A DNA stretch of 6,282 nucleotides from Deltaproteobacteria bacterium (GTDB lineage Bacteria; Desulfobacterota_C; Deferrisomatia; Deferrisomatales; JACRMM01): the NCBI GenBank assembly GCA_016218905.1, contig JACRCS010000363.1, forward strand, positions 1-6,282, read 5' to 3'. Numbering within the stretch: position 1 is the stretch's first letter; each line of letters opens with the position of its first letter. A program made the translations under genes and the position numbers. Under the pieces are notes generated by a model. The model saw nothing but the letters and a program-made list of their open reading frames with translations, had not been told where the DNA came from and did not search any database. This document shows positions 5,476-6,282 of this stretch, piece by piece.

Positions 5476-5847
5476 ATGTTGGTCGGCGAGAGCCCCGTCC
5501 GCTGGGACGGCCGGCACTTCCGCTGCCGCAGTGTCGATAAAGGAGGTGACGCCAAGACCAGGACCACCCGCTACGACGTGGCAGAGCATCTTCGCACGTC
5601 TGAAGAGATGTCGGCCTACTTGGATGCCTGTCTGGCGGAGGCGGGCGACGACGAGGCGTTCCTCACGAAGGCGCTGGGTGATATCGCCCGGGCCAAGGGG
5701 ATGACCCAGGTGGCCCGCGATGCCGGCCCATCGCGAGAAAGCCTGTACAAGGCGCTCTCCGGCGAACGCAGTCCGAGCTTCGGGACGATCCTGAAGGTCC
5801 TGCGTGCCCTGGGCGTGAGGCTGCGCGCAGAGGCTGCTCATGGCTGA
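5476..5847 (+). CDS. Orphan antitoxin of the HI1420-type addiction-module family (Xre-like)
   Basis: The conserved part runs from residue 27 of the longest frame: TRTTRYDVAEHL, EEMSAYLDACLAEAGDDEAF, ALGDIARAKGMTQVARDAG, SRESLYKALSGERSPSFGTI and LKVLRALGVRL. This is the classic pattern of the putative addiction-module antidote family (dnstrm_HI1420), normally 95-105 residues, with a helix-turn-helix at about 75-115. The start is a problem. ATG 5476 gives 123 residues but adds a 26-residue leader unlike the family and has a poor ribosome site. A very strong site (TAAAGGAGGTGA, 5538-5549) sits where the family start should be, but the following codons are GCC AAG ACC with no start codon. The family start may have been lost by a three-base deletion. 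The partner toxin gene, usually directly upstream, is absent: that space holds the hipB operators. It may be a decaying or repurposed orphan. Confidence 0.8.
   Translation: MLVGESPVRWDGRHFRCRSVDKGGDAKTRTTRYDVAEHLRTSEEMSAYLDACLAEAGDDEAFLTKALGDIARAKGMTQVARDAGPSRESLYKALSGERSPSFGTILKVLRALGVRLRAEAAHG
5538..5549 (+). promoter_or_regulatory. Near-perfect Shine-Dalgarno without a start codon
   Basis: TAAAGGAGGTGA is complementary to the 3' end of bacterial 16S rRNA over 12 bases. In the antitoxin frame the next codons are GCC AAG ACC AGG, with no ATG, GTG or TTG at the right distance. The GTG inside it (5546) is in a different frame. It probably marks the ancestral start of the downstream antitoxin. 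Confidence 0.6.
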
Positions 5848-5958
5848 GGTCGAACCCCGCGGCCTGTTCGTGACACCGCCCGGTCGAGATCGTTCAACTC
5901 ACCCCAACAACCAACGCAACCTACCTGCGCCCCGCCCGCCGTCCCCTGTCGAAACGAG

Positions 5959-5981
5959 CCCCGCACAGAGCGTCCGCGGGG
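5959..5981. repeat. Hairpin-forming inverted repeat downstream of the orphan antitoxin
   Basis: CCCCGC (5959-5964) pairs with GCGGGG (5976-5981). A competing pair CCGTCCCC (5939-5946) and GGGGACGG (5978-5985) uses the same right-hand G-run. No T-run follows, so it is a weak terminator candidate at best. The remainder of 5848-6074 shows no gene I can support. Confidence 0.35.
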
Positions 5982-6019
5982 ACGGTGAGGAACCGCGGCG
6001 GCTTGCCGGCGGGAGAAGA

Positions 6020-6039
6020 ACCTTAGGCGCTTAGCGCCT
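6020..6039 (-). terminator. Candidate terminator of the right-edge gene
   Basis: On the minus strand AGGCGC-TAA-GCGCCT (6039-6025) forms a six-base-pair stem, starting about 35 bases after the stop codon of the gene at 6075. The downstream minus-strand sequence AAGGTTCTTCTCC is only moderately T-rich, so efficiency is uncertain. Confidence 0.4.
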
Positions 6040-6074
6040 CATTGAAACCAACATGTTGTCGAAGCCGGCCTCAC

Positions 6075-6281
6075 TCATGCGGCCAGCGCAAGCGTTTTGA
6101 AGGTACGGCGCATTTCACGTTGGAGGTTGTCGTAGTGGCGGTCGAGAGGATCAACCTTGTTTGGAGGACGACCGACACGGGGTTTGCCGAGGCCGGAGAG
6201 AACCGGTTTGATCACTTTCTCGCGCAGGATCAGCATTCCAGCCAGGATGCGGATGCCCCTGGGCGGGAGCCGATAGCGTCG
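6075..6281 (-). CDS. C-terminal part of an unassigned protein, running off the right edge
   Basis: The last 68 codons of a minus-strand gene are present, stop TGA at 6075-6077, start outside the window. The sequence reads RRYRLPPRGIRILAGMLILR, then EKVIKPVLSGLGKPRVGRPP, then NKVDPLDRHYDNLQREMRRT and FKTLALAA. The RYRLxxRG-I-RI-hydrophobic pattern resembles the end of a winged-helix wing and following helix (RYxLTxxGRR) in orphan DNA-binding proteins common near mobile DNA, and the tail is a basic amphipathic helix. I do not firmly recognise the family and assign no function. Coding is supported by the consistent frame, the plausible protein composition and a hairpin just after the stop. It is convergent with the orphan antitoxin gene. 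Confidence 0.65.
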   Translation of the reverse strand, partial: RRYRLPPRGIRILAGMLILREKVIKPVLSGLGKPRVGRPPNKVDPLDRHYDNLQREMRRTFKTLALAA

Positions 6282-6282
6282 A

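Noticed and set aside
4047..5540. 497-residue + strand open frame opposite hipA-hipB
   Set aside because: It is the complement of two clear genes in GC-rich DNA and shows no domain; its TAA merely falls in the ribosome-binding site at 5538.
5844..5861. Possible attachment-site copy of the tRNA T-arm (GGTCGAACCCCGCGGCC)
   Set aside because: It matches the tRNA 3' region only with gaps and several mismatches, which GC-rich sequence gives by chance.
5840..6034. 64-residue + strand frame overlapping the end of the orphan antitoxin
   Set aside because: The product is proline/arginine-rich low-complexity sequence without a ribosome site or recognisable motif.
1..6282. CRISPR array
   Set aside because: The only tandem repeat (5417-5474) has two abutting copies without spacers, so it is an operator duplication rather than an array.

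Overview
The window is GC-rich bacterial DNA from an unidentified organism. A consensus-like sigma70 promoter (TTGAAA-17-TATAAT), an encoded tRNA CCA end and strong Shine-Dalgarno sites (GGAGG, AAGGA, TAAAGGAGGTGA) all point to Bacteria. Nothing fixes the phylum, and the gene content (Fic, AbiE, HEPN-MNT, HipBA, orphan antitoxin) is accessory, so it is a poor guide to taxonomy.

Layout from left to right: a tRNA-Gly(CCC) with promoter and terminator (75-242); a complete class II-like Fic AMP-transferase on the + strand (445-1584) with its own promoter and palindromic sites; then a minus-strand train read from right to left. The train is hipB (5090-5335), hipA (3846-5093), an MNT nucleotidyltransferase (3365-3685), a HEPN partner broken by a one-base frameshift (2962-3368), an intact AbiEi antitoxin (2019-2819) and an AbiEii toxin remnant with an internal deletion and frameshift (1593-2022). 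To the right of hipB, on the + strand, lies an antitoxin of the HI1420-type addiction-module family (5476-5847) with no recognisable toxin beside it. A minus-strand protein of uncertain family (6075-6281) runs off the right edge.

The region reads as a toxin-antitoxin/defence island beside a tRNA gene. The three minus-strand pairs are each joined by a four-base stop/start overlap (GTGA, ATGA, GTGA), which implies translational coupling. The hipB upstream region carries an operator array with CGGGAATATT cores and a 29-bp tandem repeat. The abiE promoter has its own direct repeats.

The most notable pattern is asymmetric decay. In three of four modules the presumed toxin half is broken or absent (AbiEii, HEPN, the partner of the HI1420-type protein) while the presumed antitoxin half keeps an open frame. 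Only HipBA and the self-inhibited Fic protein look complete. I saw no wholly new system, but the decay pattern, the operator arrays and the start-codon problem of the orphan antitoxin merit checking.
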